This document shows, in pieces, positions 31,825 to 39,914 of a DNA stretch of 64,000 bases. The stretch is taken from NCBI GenBank assembly GCA_018268675.1, contig JAFDWB010000009.1, positions 62,001 through 126,000 of the forward strand, given 5' to 3'. The notes beneath the pieces are model-generated. The model saw only the letters and a program-made list of their open reading frames with translations. It did not search any database and was not told the DNA's origin. Position 1 is the stretch's first letter. Every line of letters begins with the position of its first letter. Position numbers and translations under genes: made by a program. The stretch comes from Actinomycetota bacterium. GTDB taxonomy: Bacteria; Actinomycetota; Thermoleophilia; Solirubrobacterales; 70-9.

Positions 31825-33276
31825 ATGATCAACCTCCCGAAGCTGCAGCTGTTCCTCGCCGGCCGCTGGGTCGACCCGGCCGACGGCGCGACCTTCGTCG
31901 ACCTCAACCCCGCCACCGAGGCCGAGCTCGCCCAGGTCGCCGCCGCCGGCGCCGCCGAGGTCGACGCCGCGGTCGCCGCCGCCCGCGCCCAGTTCGAGGG
32001 CGGCGAGTGGTCGCGCCTCGCGGGCGGCGATCGCGGCCGCCTCCTCACCCGCCTCGCCGAGGCGGTCGAGCGCGAGGCCGACCACCTCGCCGACCTCGAG
32101 GCCCTCGACGTCGGCAAGCCCCGCGCCGAGGCGCGCTTCGCCGACATCCCGCAGGCGATCGAGACCTTCCACCACTTCGCCGGCTGGGCCGACAAGGTGC
32201 AGGGCACGACGATCCCGCTGCCGCCGCTGAACGGCCGCCCGCAGCTCTCCTACACGCTGCGCGAGCCGGTCGGCGTGGTCGGCGCGATCACGCCCTGGAA
32301 CGCGCCGACGATGATCGCCGCCTGGAAGCTCGCGCCGGCCCTGGCGGTCGGCTGCACCGTCGTCCTGAAGCCGCCGGAGGACGCGCCGCTGACCGCGCTC
32401 CGTCTCGCCGAGCTGATCGAGGAGGTCGGCTTCCCGCCCGGCACCGTCAGCGTCCTGCCCGGCATCGGCGCGATCGCCGGCGCCGCCCTCGTCGCCCACC
32501 CCGGGGTCGACAAGGTCAGCTTCACCGGCAGCCCCGAGGTCGGCGCCGAGATCGCCCGCGTCGCCGGCCCGGCGCTGCGCCGCGTCACCCTCGAGCTCGG
32601 CGGCAAGTCGCCGCAGCTGATCTTCCCGGACGCCGACCTCGACGCGCTGCTGCCGACCGCGGCGCTCTCGCTGTTCGCCAACCAGGGCGAGGTCTGCGCG
32701 GCGGGCACCCGCGTGCTCGTCCACGAGAGCCTGCGCGAGGAGGTCGGGGAGCGGCTCGCCGCCGCGGCCGCCGCGCTCGTCGTCGGCGACCCCTTCGACC
32801 CCGCCACCGAGATGGGCGCCCTCGTCAACCGGCGCCAGCTCGAGCGTGTGCTCGCCTACGTCGAGGCGGGCCACCGGGACGGCGCCGAGCTGCTCGCCGG
32901 CGGCGCCCGCCTCGAGCGCTCCGGCTTCTTCGTCGAGCCGACGGTCTTTGGCGGCCACAACCAGATGCAGATCGCCCGCGAGGAGATCTTCGGCCCGGTC
33001 GGGACCGTGATCCCGTTCGCCGACGAGGAGGAGGCGATCCGGCTCGCCAACGAGACCCGCTACGGGCTGACCGCGGTCGTCTGGACCGGCAGCCTCTCGC
33101 GCGCCCACCGCGTCGCCGCGGCGCTGCGGGTGGGCAAGGTGTGGGTCAACGGCTGGGGACCGCCGGACCCGCGGCTGCCGTGGGGCGGGGTGAAGACGAG
33201 CGGCATCGGTCGCGAGCTCGGGGTGGCCGGGCTGCACGCGAACACGGAGGAGAAGGTTGTCTCCGTCGTCCTCTGA
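31825..33276 (+). CDS. NAD-dependent aldehyde dehydrogenase
   Basis: A 483-residue ALDH: LFLAGRWVDPADGATFVDLN at the N terminus, TPWNAPTMIAAWKLAPALAV in the cofactor cleft, Glu in LELGGKSPQ, Cys291 in GEVCAAG, and PWGGVKTSGIGRELGVAGLH at the end. It resembles hydroxymuconic semialdehyde or betaine aldehyde dehydrogenases. No ribosome site is visible before the ATG. It overlaps the flavin reductase gene by 20 bases. In this cluster it probably oxidises an aldehyde produced by ring cleavage. Confidence 0.9.
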   Translation: MINLPKLQLFLAGRWVDPADGATFVDLNPATEAELAQVAAAGAAEVDAAVAAARAQFEGGEWSRLAGGDRGRLLTRLAEAVEREADHLADLEALDVGKPRAEARFADIPQAIETFHHFAGWADKVQGTTIPLPPLNGRPQLSYTLREPVGVVGAITPWNAPTMIAAWKLAPALAVGCTVVLKPPEDAPLTALRLAELIEEVGFPPGTVSVLPGIGAIAGAALVAHPGVDKVSFTGSPEVGAEIARVAGPALRRVTLELGGKSPQLIFPDADLDALLPTAALSLFANQGEVCAAGTRVLVHESLREEVGERLAAAAAALVVGDPFDPATEMGALVNRRQLERVLAYVEAGHRDGAELLAGGARLERSGFFVEPTVFGGHNQMQIAREEIFGPVGTVIPFADEEEAIRLANETRYGLTAVVWTGSLSRAHRVAAALRVGKVWVNGWGPPDPRLPWGGVKTSGIGRELGVAGLHANTEEKVVSVVL

Positions 33277-33811
33277 GCCGGCGGCGGACGAGGAGCTCGT
33301 CGATCGGGTCAAGGAGGTCCACCGGCGCTTCCCGACCGGGGTGACGATCGTCGCCACGACGGTCGCCGGGCGGCCCTATGGGCTCGCCGTCAACGCCTTC
33401 TCGAGCCTCTCGCTGGAGCCGCCACTGGTGCTCGCCTGCGTTGCCGCCACCTCCTCCACCTACCCGCGCCTGTTCGAGGTCGACGCGGTCTCGGTCAACA
33501 TCCTCGCCCACGACCAGGCGGCGGTGGCGGGCGCCTTCGCCCGCTCCGGCGGCGACAAGTTCGAGGGCCTCGAGTGGCGCCCCGGCGCCGGCGGCGCGCC
33601 GCTCCTCGCCGGGGTGAGCGCCCAGCTCGAGCTGGCGGTCGAGCACCGCATCCCGGCCGGGACCCACACGATCTTCGTCGGCCGGGTGCTGGCCGCGAGC
33701 GCCGGCGACAAGGCGCCGCTCCTCTACCTCGGCGGCGGATTCTTCGACGGCGGCGCGCTGCGCGCGGCCGATCTGCAGGCGACGACGAGAGGGGATGTCC
33801 GCGGTGAGTGA
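33257..33811 (+). CDS. flavin reductase (HpaC-like)
   Basis: A 184-residue flavin reductase domain protein: RFPTGVTIVATTVAGRPYGL, then NAFSSLSLEPPLVLACVAAT, VNILAHDQAAVAGAF and a C-terminal LLYLGGGFFDGG. Such proteins supply FMNH2 to two-component monooxygenases, and the two LLM enzymes in this cluster are obvious partners. The TTG at 33257 has GGAGGAGAAGG directly upstream, which supports this unusual start. Confidence 0.9.
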   Translation: MSPSSSEPAADEELVDRVKEVHRRFPTGVTIVATTVAGRPYGLAVNAFSSLSLEPPLVLACVAATSSTYPRLFEVDAVSVNILAHDQAAVAGAFARSGGDKFEGLEWRPGAGGAPLLAGVSAQLELAVEHRIPAGTHTIFVGRVLAASAGDKAPLLYLGGGFFDGGALRAADLQATTRGDVRGE

Positions 33812-34214
33812 CCGAAGCGAGTTCATCGTCCGCGCCTGGCGCGTGCTGGACGTCGAGCGGAGGCTGGAGGCGATGCCCGAGTTCTTCGCCGAGGACTACG
33901 TGCGCCACTCGAGCGAGGGCGACTACACCCGCGCCGAGTTCGGCGAGATCCTGACCGCGCTCCACGCGGGCTTCCCCGACCTCGAGTCGCGCACCGAGGA
34001 AACGATCAGCGAGGGCGACCGGGTGGCCTACCGCTGGACCACCGAAGGCGTCCACGCCGGCGAGTACCTCGGCGTGCCGCCGACCAACCGCCGCGTGACC
34101 GCGACCGGGATCACGATCAGCCGCTTCGGCCCCGACGGCCGCATCGTCGAGGACTGGGCGTCCTGGAACAAAGCCAGCGTGCTGCACACGCTGGGGATCA
34201 TCCCGCTGGGCTGA
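33795..34214 (+). CDS. SnoaL-like protein
   Basis: A 139-residue protein of the nuclear-transport-factor-2 fold: FIVRAWRVLDVERRLEAMPE, FFAEDYVRHSSEGDYTRAEF, then RVAYRWTTEGVHAGEYLGVP and SRFGPDGRIVEDWASWN. This pattern is the SnoaL/polyketide cyclase-like group, which includes cyclases, isomerases and non-catalytic binders. It overlaps the flavin reductase gene and is the last gene of this operon. Isomerisation or hydration of a pathway intermediate is possible. Confidence 0.82.
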   Translation: MSAVSDRSEFIVRAWRVLDVERRLEAMPEFFAEDYVRHSSEGDYTRAEFGEILTALHAGFPDLESRTEETISEGDRVAYRWTTEGVHAGEYLGVPPTNRRVTATGITISRFGPDGRIVEDWASWNKASVLHTLGIIPLG

Positions 34215-34348
34215 GGGTCGGGAGCGGGGCCGGCGGGCGCCTTGGCGTGCGCCGGTCCCGGCCGTCCCGGCACAGCGATGTAAGGGGCGGTGCGCCTTCC
34301 CCCGACAACTGCGCGCATCCCGTGACCCTTCCCCCATGCCCCGATGTT

Positions 34349-34391
34349 GATGGGCCGAAAACCTGACATATGGGCGGGTTTTCGGCCCATC
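34349..34391. repeat. palindrome with GATGGGCCGAAAACC arms
   Basis: Perfect 15-bp arms, 34349-34363 and 34377-34391, with CATATG in the 13-base loop, as in the palindrome inside the oxidase-kinase gene. Confidence 0.85.
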
Positions 34392-34419
34392 GATCTGGCG
34401 GGCGGCAGGGGGACGGTCA

Positions 34420-34466
34420 CGCTGCAGCGATCTTGGTCGCTCTGGCGACCCAAATCCTTGCAGCGC
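34420..34466. repeat. palindrome family A, degenerate
   Basis: CGCTGCAGCGATCTTGGTCGC and its partner ending AAATCCTTGCAGCG keep the outer CGCTGCA/TGCAGCG pairing and the nested GGTCGC/GGCGACC stem of family A but have mismatches between. It lies between convergent genes. Confidence 0.75.
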
Positions 34467-34495
34467 GTGGGAGGACCCACCCGGCCTGACGGGCG

Positions 34496-34888
34496 TCAGC
34501 TTGCGGGCTCTTCGGCCTCGACCGCGTCGAAGACCTCGCGGGCGAGGCGGAAGGCCTCGACGCCGGCGGGGATGCCGGCGTAGATGGCGAGCTGCATCAG
34601 GGTCTCGCGGATCTCGTCTTTGGTGCAGCCGTTGCGGAGGGCGCCGCGGAGGTGGAGCTTGAACTCGGCAGGGCGGTTGAGGGCGCCGAGCATCGCGAGG
34701 TTGAGGAGGCTGCGGTCGCGGCGGGAGAGGCCGTCGCGGCTCCAGCCGGCGCCCCAGCAGTACTCGGTGACCAGGTGCTGGAAGTCGCGGGAGAAGTCGT
34801 CGGCGTTGGCGAGCGCGGCGTCGACGTACTCGGCCCCGACGACCTCGCGGCGGATCGCCAGGCCCGCCTCGTAGAGCTCCTCACTCAT
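34496..34888 (-). CDS. carboxymuconolactone decarboxylase family protein (PcaC-like)
   Basis: A 130-residue all-helical protein: YEAGLAIRREVVGAEYVDAA, then FQHLVTEYCWGAGWSRDGLS, LLNLAMLGALNRPAEFKLHL and TKDEIRETLMQLAIYAGIPA. Length and motifs match 4-carboxymuconolactone decarboxylase (PcaC) rather than AhpD, as there is no CxxC pair. It overlaps the FAH-family gene by ATGA. In aromatic catabolism it decarboxylates a lactone; the remaining pca genes are absent, so the substrate here may be different. Confidence 0.88.
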   Translation of the reverse strand: MSEELYEAGLAIRREVVGAEYVDAALANADDFSRDFQHLVTEYCWGAGWSRDGLSRRDRSLLNLAMLGALNRPAEFKLHLRGALRNGCTKDEIRETLMQLAIYAGIPAGVEAFRLAREVFDAVEAEEPAS

Positions 34889-35832
34889 GCCTCGACCTCC
34901 TCGACGACCGGGTTCTCGAGCACGCCGAGGCCCGGGATCTCCACCTTCACCGTCTCGCCCGGCTGGAGGAAGCGGGGCGGCTCGCGCTTGAAGCCGACGC
35001 CGCTCGGCGTCCCCATCGGGATCACGTCGCCCGGCTCCAGCTGGATGAACTGGGAGATGTGGGAGACGATCGTCGGGACGTCGAAGATCATGTCGCTGGT
35101 CTCCGCGTCCTGCATCACCTCCTCGCCGACCTGGGTGGTGATCCGCAGCGCGCCCGGGTCGGGCACCTCGTCCTTCAGCACCAGGTAGGGGCCGAACGGC
35201 CCGGAGGCCTGGAAGTTCTTGCCCTCGGTGTACTGGGTGACGCGGAACTGGTAGTCGCGGACGGTGATGTCGTTGAAGATCGAGTAGCCGACGACGTGGT
35301 CCATCGCCGCCTCCTTGGCGACCCGTTTGCCGCCCTTCCCGATCACCACCGCGAGCTCCCCCTCCCAGTCGAGCTGCTCGGAGACGAGCGGGCGCAGCAC
35401 CGGGTCACCGGCCGCGACCAGGGTGGCCGGGAAGCGGGCGAAGAGGATCGGGATCTCCGAGACCTCGAGCCCCGCCTCCTTGGCGTGGGCGCCGTAGTTG
35501 CGGGCGACGCAGACGATCTTCGGCGGCTCCGGCACCGGCGGCAGCAGCTTCACCGCGGCGAGCGGGGCGCGCAGGAGGGCGTGCGCGGACTCCTCGAGGC
35601 CGAGCTCCTCGGCGTGCGCGAGCGCCGCCGCCGCGGCCTCGAGCGCCGGCTCCCCGAGCCGCAGGAAGTCGAGCACGTCGGCGGGCACGGTGGCGTCGGC
35701 GACCGCCTCGCCCACCGGGCTCCCGGCGGCCGTCGCCTGCGCGGCGCGGGCGCGGTTGAGGTCGATCACGTCGTCGCCGCTGACCGCGCCGAGGCGGCGC
35801 CGGCCTGCTTGCAAATAGGTCGCTAGCTTCAT
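34885..35832 (-). CDS. fumarylacetoacetate hydrolase family protein
   Basis: A 315-residue FAH-fold enzyme: KIVCVARNYGAHAKEAGLEV, FARFPATLVAAGDPV, DWEGELAVVIGKGG with metal-binding acidic residues, GYSIFNDITVRDYQ, KNFQASGPFGPYLV and IPMGTPSGVGFKR. Members hydrolyse C-C bonds of beta-diketones or hydrate/decarboxylate 2-oxo acids in aromatic meta-cleavage pathways. It starts divergently from the IclR gene, whose product likely controls it through the palindromes between them. Confidence 0.9.
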   Translation of the reverse strand: MKLATYLQAGRRRLGAVSGDDVIDLNRARAAQATAAGSPVGEAVADATVPADVLDFLRLGEPALEAAAAALAHAEELGLEESAHALLRAPLAAVKLLPPVPEPPKIVCVARNYGAHAKEAGLEVSEIPILFARFPATLVAAGDPVLRPLVSEQLDWEGELAVVIGKGGKRVAKEAAMDHVVGYSIFNDITVRDYQFRVTQYTEGKNFQASGPFGPYLVLKDEVPDPGALRITTQVGEEVMQDAETSDMIFDVPTIVSHISQFIQLEPGDVIPMGTPSGVGFKREPPRFLQPGETVKVEIPGLGVLENPVVEEVEA

Positions 35833-35857
35833 GTGTGCCCTTCGTCTGCTCTTCACT

Positions 35858-35897
35858 GTCCGTTAATCGGAGTTTATAGTTCGACTATAGCTAATCC
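35858..35897. promoter_or_regulatory. divergent promoter/operator between FAH and iclR genes
   Basis: TATAGT-TCG-ACTATA (35875-35889) is a perfect 15-bp palindrome that offers a TATAGT -10 box in both directions. It is flanked by GTCCGTTA (35858-35865, complement TAACGGAC), TAATCGGA (35864-35871) and TAATCCGAA (35891-35899), all variants of the cluster motif. The layout suggests autoregulation by the IclR protein. Confidence 0.6.
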
Positions 35898-35985
35898 GAA
35901 GGCCGCCTGAACTAGCGGTACGCTTCCGCATCGTCGGGCGTCCGATTGCCGGTCAGCGCGCTTCACCACAAGAGAGGAACAAGCT

Positions 35986-36726
35986 TTGCCGGAGACTTCC
36001 AAGACGGCTGACCAGGCGCTCACGATCCTGCTCGAGCTGACCAAGAGCGGTCCGACCACGCCCGCCGAGCTGGCGCGGCGCCTCTCGATGAACCGCACCG
36101 TCGTCCACCGCCTGCTGGCGACCCTGCACGGGCGCGGCTTCGTCACCCGCACCGCCGCGGGATACGCGCCCGGCGCGATCCTCGTCAGCCTCGCCGAACG
36201 GGTGCAGCCGGAGCTGCGCGCCGCCGCCGCCTCGGTGATGTCGGAGCTCGGCCGCAAGATCGGCGAGACCGTCGTCATGCACATCGCCGACGGCGAAGAC
36301 GCGATGGTGCTCGAGCAGTACGTCGCCACCGGCCACGTGGTCCGGGTAGAGCACGAGATCGGCTCCCGCCACCCGCTCGCCAAAGGCGCCAGCGGCCGCG
36401 CGCTGCTCGCCTTCCTCGGCGAGCCGGCGATCCAGCGGGTGCTGCGCAAGGCGGAGAGCCCCGAGGCGCTGCAGCGCCAGCTGGAGATGGTCCGCCAGCT
36501 CGGCTACGCGCTCTCCCACGACGAGCTGCAGGAAGGCGTCCACGGCCTCGCGGTGCCGGTCTTCGACCAGCCCGACCACGCGGTCGCGAGCCTCGCGATC
36601 ATCGCCCCGACGACCCGCGCCGCCGGCATCTCCGACCACCTCGACGAGCTGCTCGAGGCGAGCCGGCGGGTCGGCACCTCGCTCTACGGCGAACCGGTCG
36701 CCGCCCGGTCGACCGCCTCGCGCTGA
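35986..36726 (+). CDS. IclR family transcriptional regulator
   Basis: A 246-residue IclR protein. The winged helix is TADQALTILLELTKSGPTTP, AELARRLSMNRTVVHRLLAT and LHGRGFVTRT; the effector domain has GETVVMHIADGEDAMVLEQY, HPLAKGASGRALLAF and LGYALSHDELQEGVHGLAVP. IclR proteins sense small aromatic or organic acids. TTG start with AGAGAGGAAC upstream. It sits in the middle of the catabolic cluster and is the likely controller of the genes carrying the TAWCGGAC-type sites. Its 3' end overlaps the convergent HDAC-like gene by 43 bases. Confidence 0.92.
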   Translation: MPETSKTADQALTILLELTKSGPTTPAELARRLSMNRTVVHRLLATLHGRGFVTRTAAGYAPGAILVSLAERVQPELRAAAASVMSELGRKIGETVVMHIADGEDAMVLEQYVATGHVVRVEHEIGSRHPLAKGASGRALLAFLGEPAIQRVLRKAESPEALQRQLEMVRQLGYALSHDELQEGVHGLAVPVFDQPDHAVASLAIIAPTTRAAGISDHLDELLEASRRVGTSLYGEPVAARSTASR

Positions 36727-37778
36727 TGCGCCTGTAGGTCCTGGCCGGGCATCCCGGCGAGCGGCTCGCGGAACGGATCGACGACCGCGGTCGGCTCCCC
36801 GGCCAGCCGTTCGAGCACGGCCAGCGCGCAGAACGGGACGGTGCCGGTGTGGTAGCCGCCCTCGTGCGTCATCACCAGGCGCCCGTCGCAGTGGGCGTCG
36901 GCGACCGCCATCGCCGCCGCGGTCATCGCCGCGAACGCCCCCGAGTGCAGCAGCTGGCGGCTCATCGGGTCGAAGCCGTTGGCGTCGAACCCGCAGGCGA
37001 CCAGGACCAGCTGCGGGGCGAAGCGCTCCAGCGCCGGCAGCACGACCCGCTCGAACGCGTACTCGTAGGCGCCCGCGCCGCTCCCCGGCGGCAGCGGCAC
37101 GTTCAGGTTCGCGCCGAGCCCCTCGCCGCTCCCTCGCTCCGCCACCGCCCCCGATCCGGGCGGGAACACCCCGTCCTGGTGGATCGAGATCGTCAGCACC
37201 GAGGGGTCGTCGTAGAAGGCGGCCTGGGCGCCGTTGCCGTGGTGGACGTCCCAGTCGAGGATCGCGACCCGCTCGAGCCCGCGGTCGCGGCGCGCGTGGC
37301 GGGCGGCGAGGACGACGTTGTTGAAGATGCAGAAGCCCTTCCCCTCGTCGGCCTCGGCGTGGTGGCCGGGGGGACGGACGAGCGCGTAGCAGTTGTCCAC
37401 CTCGCCGTCGAGGACCGCGTCGACGGCGCCGATCGCCGCCCCCGCCGCCAGCGCCGCGATCTCATACGACCCCGGCGGTACCCAGGCGTCGAGGCCGAGC
37501 GGCCCGCCCGCCCCGGCCGAGAGCTCGCGCACCTGGGCGATGTGGCGCTCGGTGTGGAACAGGGCCAGCTCCTCCTCTCCCGCCGGCCGCGCGGGCAGGC
37601 GCGTCAGCCGCTCGAGCAGCCCCGACTCCTCGACCAGCGAGTAGATCCGCCGCTTGGTCGCCGCGTGCTCGGCGTGCGGCTCGCCCGGCTCGATCCAGCC
37701 GCCCGCCCGCAGCGGCCCCGCCCCCGCCCCGAGGTCGTGCCAGCCGAAACGCTCCCTCCAGATGAATCCGGTGCTCAT
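36684..37778 (-). CDS. class II histone-deacetylase-like amidohydrolase
   Basis: A 364-residue zinc amidohydrolase of the HDAC/acetylpolyamine amidohydrolase fold. The catalytic region is VRPPGHHAEADEGKGFCIFN, followed by AILDWDVHHGNG (zinc Asp and His) and VACGFDANGFDPMSRQLL, and GGYH near the end. All zinc ligands and the His-His pair are visible. Bacterial members deacetylate polyamines or other N-acyl compounds. The MFS gene downstream overlaps by four bases. In this cluster it may remove an acyl group from a nitrogen-containing substrate; this is inference. Confidence 0.88.
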   Translation of the reverse strand: MSTGFIWRERFGWHDLGAGAGPLRAGGWIEPGEPHAEHAATKRRIYSLVEESGLLERLTRLPARPAGEEELALFHTERHIAQVRELSAGAGGPLGLDAWVPPGSYEIAALAAGAAIGAVDAVLDGEVDNCYALVRPPGHHAEADEGKGFCIFNNVVLAARHARRDRGLERVAILDWDVHHGNGAQAAFYDDPSVLTISIHQDGVFPPGSGAVAERGSGEGLGANLNVPLPPGSGAGAYEYAFERVVLPALERFAPQLVLVACGFDANGFDPMSRQLLHSGAFAAMTAAAMAVADAHCDGRLVMTHEGGYHTGTVPFCALAVLERLAGEPTAVVDPFREPLAGMPGQDLQAHQREAVDRAATGSP

Positions 37779-38926
37779 GTCGTCGTCCCTCCTCGGGTTC
37801 GGATTTGGGTCAGGGCGCAGGCCCCGATCAGCGCGCAGGTGAGGAGCGACGGCAGCGCCGCCCCGAAGAGCTCGGCGAGCGCCGCGCCGCCGCTCGCGCC
37901 GATTGCCTGGCCGCCCGCCCAGGCCATGTTGAAGAGCGCGAAGGCGTGGCCCTCGTCGACCCCCGAGCGGCGCATCGCGTCGCCGAGGCCGATCGTCAGT
38001 GGCACCCAGCCGAGGCCGAAGCAGCCGAGCACGGCCATCGTCGTGAGGGCGAGCCCGACCGCGCCGAGCGGCAGCGCGAAGATGGCGAAGGCGGCGCTCG
38101 TGCCGAGGAAGGAGGCGAGCAGCAGCCGCCGCGTCCCGCGCCGGTCGGCGATCCGCCCGGACAGCGGGTTGGCGCCGGCCTCGATCGCGCTGGCGAGGAT
38201 GAAGGTGAGCGCGATCGCGCCCGCGCTCGCCCCGGCCGCCGCCAGCCGCAGCGGCGAGAGGACGAACAGCAGGCCGAAGCCGATCGAGGGGATCAGGGTG
38301 AGGACGAAGGCGCGCGCGGTGCGCCGGCGGTGCTCGGGCCGCACCGCGCCGCGCAGGGACGGGTGCGCGTCGCGCGGCCGCGGCGCCTCGGCGGCGGTGG
38401 CGATGATCGCGGCGAGCGGCACCATCGCCACCGCGAGCGCGAGGAAGACGAGGGTGGGGGAGGTGGCGACCGCGAGCCCGCCGAGCAGCGGCCCGAACGG
38501 CGCGCCGGCGATCCCGACCCCGAGCAGCGTCCCGATCACGGTGCCGCGCCGGTCCGCGGTCGCGGTGTCGGAGGCCCAGGTGAGCCCGCCCGCCCAGAGC
38601 ACCGAGCCGCCGGCGCCCTGGACGAAGCGCGCCGCGTCGAGCAGCAGGACGTCGCGGCCGAAGGCGAAGACGACGCTCGCCGCCATCAGCCCGCCGAGCC
38701 CGATCAGCAGCGTGCGCCGGCCGCCGAGCCGCGCCGCCAGCGCCCCGCCCGGCAGGCCGAAGACGAGGTTGCCGACCGCGAACGACGCGGTGAGGACGCC
38801 CGCCGCGGTGGTGCTGAGCCCGAGTTCGTCGACGTAGTGGGGGAGCAGCGGCGCCAGCGCCGCGTACAGCATCCCCTCGACGAAGAGGGCCGGGGCGACG
38901 ATCGTCGCCACCCTTCGCATCGGCAC
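37775..38926 (-). CDS. MFS transporter
   Basis: A 383-residue protein with 12 predicted membrane helices in two six-helix halves, the conserved loop GALAARLGGRRTLLIGLGGL between helices 2 and 3, and an equivalent SGRIADRRGTRRLLLASFL in the second half. The middle cytoplasmic loop is short (EAPRPRDAHPSLRGAVRPEH). It looks like a drug/metabolite:H+ antiporter group member, so export of a toxic intermediate or uptake of the growth substrate are both possible. GTG at 38926 and ATG at 38920 are alternative starts. Confidence 0.88.
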   Translation of the reverse strand: MPMRRVATIVAPALFVEGMLYAALAPLLPHYVDELGLSTTAAGVLTASFAVGNLVFGLPGGALAARLGGRRTLLIGLGGLMAASVVFAFGRDVLLLDAARFVQGAGGSVLWAGGLTWASDTATADRRGTVIGTLLGVGIAGAPFGPLLGGLAVATSPTLVFLALAVAMVPLAAIIATAAEAPRPRDAHPSLRGAVRPEHRRRTARAFVLTLIPSIGFGLLFVLSPLRLAAAGASAGAIALTFILASAIEAGANPLSGRIADRRGTRRLLLASFLGTSAAFAIFALPLGAVGLALTTMAVLGCFGLGWVPLTIGLGDAMRRSGVDEGHAFALFNMAWAGGQAIGASGGAALAELFGAALPSLLTCALIGACALTQIRTRGGTTT

Positions 38927-38949
38927 CCCCGTCCCGGCCGCGGCGCCGC

Positions 38950-39762
38950 TCAGGCCGACTGCGCGTGCGCGGCGATCCGCGCGGCGATCTCCTCCGGCTG
39001 CTGGATGATCGCCAGGTGCCCGGCCGGCTCGCCCCCCGTCCCCTCGAGCAGCTCGAAGCGCGCCCCCGGGATCAGCTCGGCGAAGCGTTCGGAGTGCGAG
39101 CGCGGGATCACCCGGTCGTCGGCCGGGTGGAGGACCAGGGTCGGCGCCGCGATCCGCGCCAGCCGCCAGTCGAAGCGGACGTCGTAGCGCGGGTTCCAGG
39201 TGAGGCGGGCGAAGGTGATCGCCTCGCTGTACTCGTGCAGCGTCTGCTCGATCGGGTCACCCTGCTGCAGCAGGTCCAGGTACTGCCCGGCGGTGCCGTT
39301 GAGCAGCATCTCGCCCGCCGTCTCCGGCGACCAGCGGAAGGCGTCGGCGGTCGGCTCGTCCTCGACCCGGACCCCGAGCGGCGCGATCAGGCCGAGGCTC
39401 GCGAACCGCCGCGGGTAGAAGATCGCCATGCTGGCGGCGATCCAGCCACCCATGCTGTGGCCGACGACGTGGGCGCCGTCGAGGTCGAGCTCCCGGATCA
39501 GCGTGTCGTAATGGAGGACGAGGTCGCTGAAGTCCCGCAGCGTCTCCGGCATCTTCGTGTCGCCGAAGCCGGGGTGCTCGGGGACCACCACGTCGAAGCT
39601 CCGCGAGAGCTCCTCGTACAGCGGCAGCCAGCTGCGGGTCAGCCCGGCGCCGTGCAGGTAGAGGAGCTTCGGCCCCGTCCCCTTGCGGCGGTAGGCGGTG
39701 GCGAGGCCGTCGACCTCGAGCCACGATGGCTCGGTCCAGTGGGCCCACGTCCGCTCCTGCAA
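38950..39762 (-). CDS. alpha/beta hydrolase
   Basis: A 270-residue hydrolase: LLYLHGAGLTRSWLPLYEEL, VVPEHPGFGDTKMPE, nucleophile VGHSMGGWIA (Ser), acid in LVLHPADDRVIP and His in GEPAGHLAIIQ. It is a paralogue of the hydrolase at 25702 and resembles meta-cleavage hydrolases. I prefer the TTG at 39762 because AGGAGAG lies about nine bases upstream; a TTG at 39783 is also open. Divergent from the second LLM gene and followed by the MFS and HDAC-like genes, probably as one operon. Confidence 0.85.
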   Translation of the reverse strand: MQERTWAHWTEPSWLEVDGLATAYRRKGTGPKLLYLHGAGLTRSWLPLYEELSRSFDVVVPEHPGFGDTKMPETLRDFSDLVLHYDTLIRELDLDGAHVVGHSMGGWIAASMAIFYPRRFASLGLIAPLGVRVEDEPTADAFRWSPETAGEMLLNGTAGQYLDLLQQGDPIEQTLHEYSEAITFARLTWNPRYDVRFDWRLARIAAPTLVLHPADDRVIPRSHSERFAELIPGARFELLEGTGGEPAGHLAIIQQPEEIAARIAAHAQSA

Positions 39763-39802
39763 TTCCTGGCTCTCCTGTGGCAACTGTTTTCCTCCGCCGA
39801 AG

Positions 39803-39832
39803 TTGGCAAACCGAATATCGTGCTGCTATGTT
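39803..39832 (+). promoter_or_regulatory. promoter of the second LLM gene
   Basis: TTGGCA (39803-39808), an 18-base spacer and TATGTT (39827-39832). CCGAATA at 39811-39817 (complement TATTCGG) lies in the spacer, the same motif found after the promoter at 26894. The leader to the TTG start is about 75 bases. Confidence 0.6.
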
Positions 39833-39914
39833 CGGCTAACGGTACGTGGTACGGCCATGCTCGTCAAGCTTCCCCGTCGCGAAGGCCGGTCGCCGGGGGT
39901 CGGAAAGGAACGTC

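Noticed and set aside
34496-35832. Complete beta-ketoadipate pathway
   Set aside because: Only a PcaC-like and an FAH-family gene are present; no PcaB, PcaD, PcaG/H or PcaI/J genes were found.
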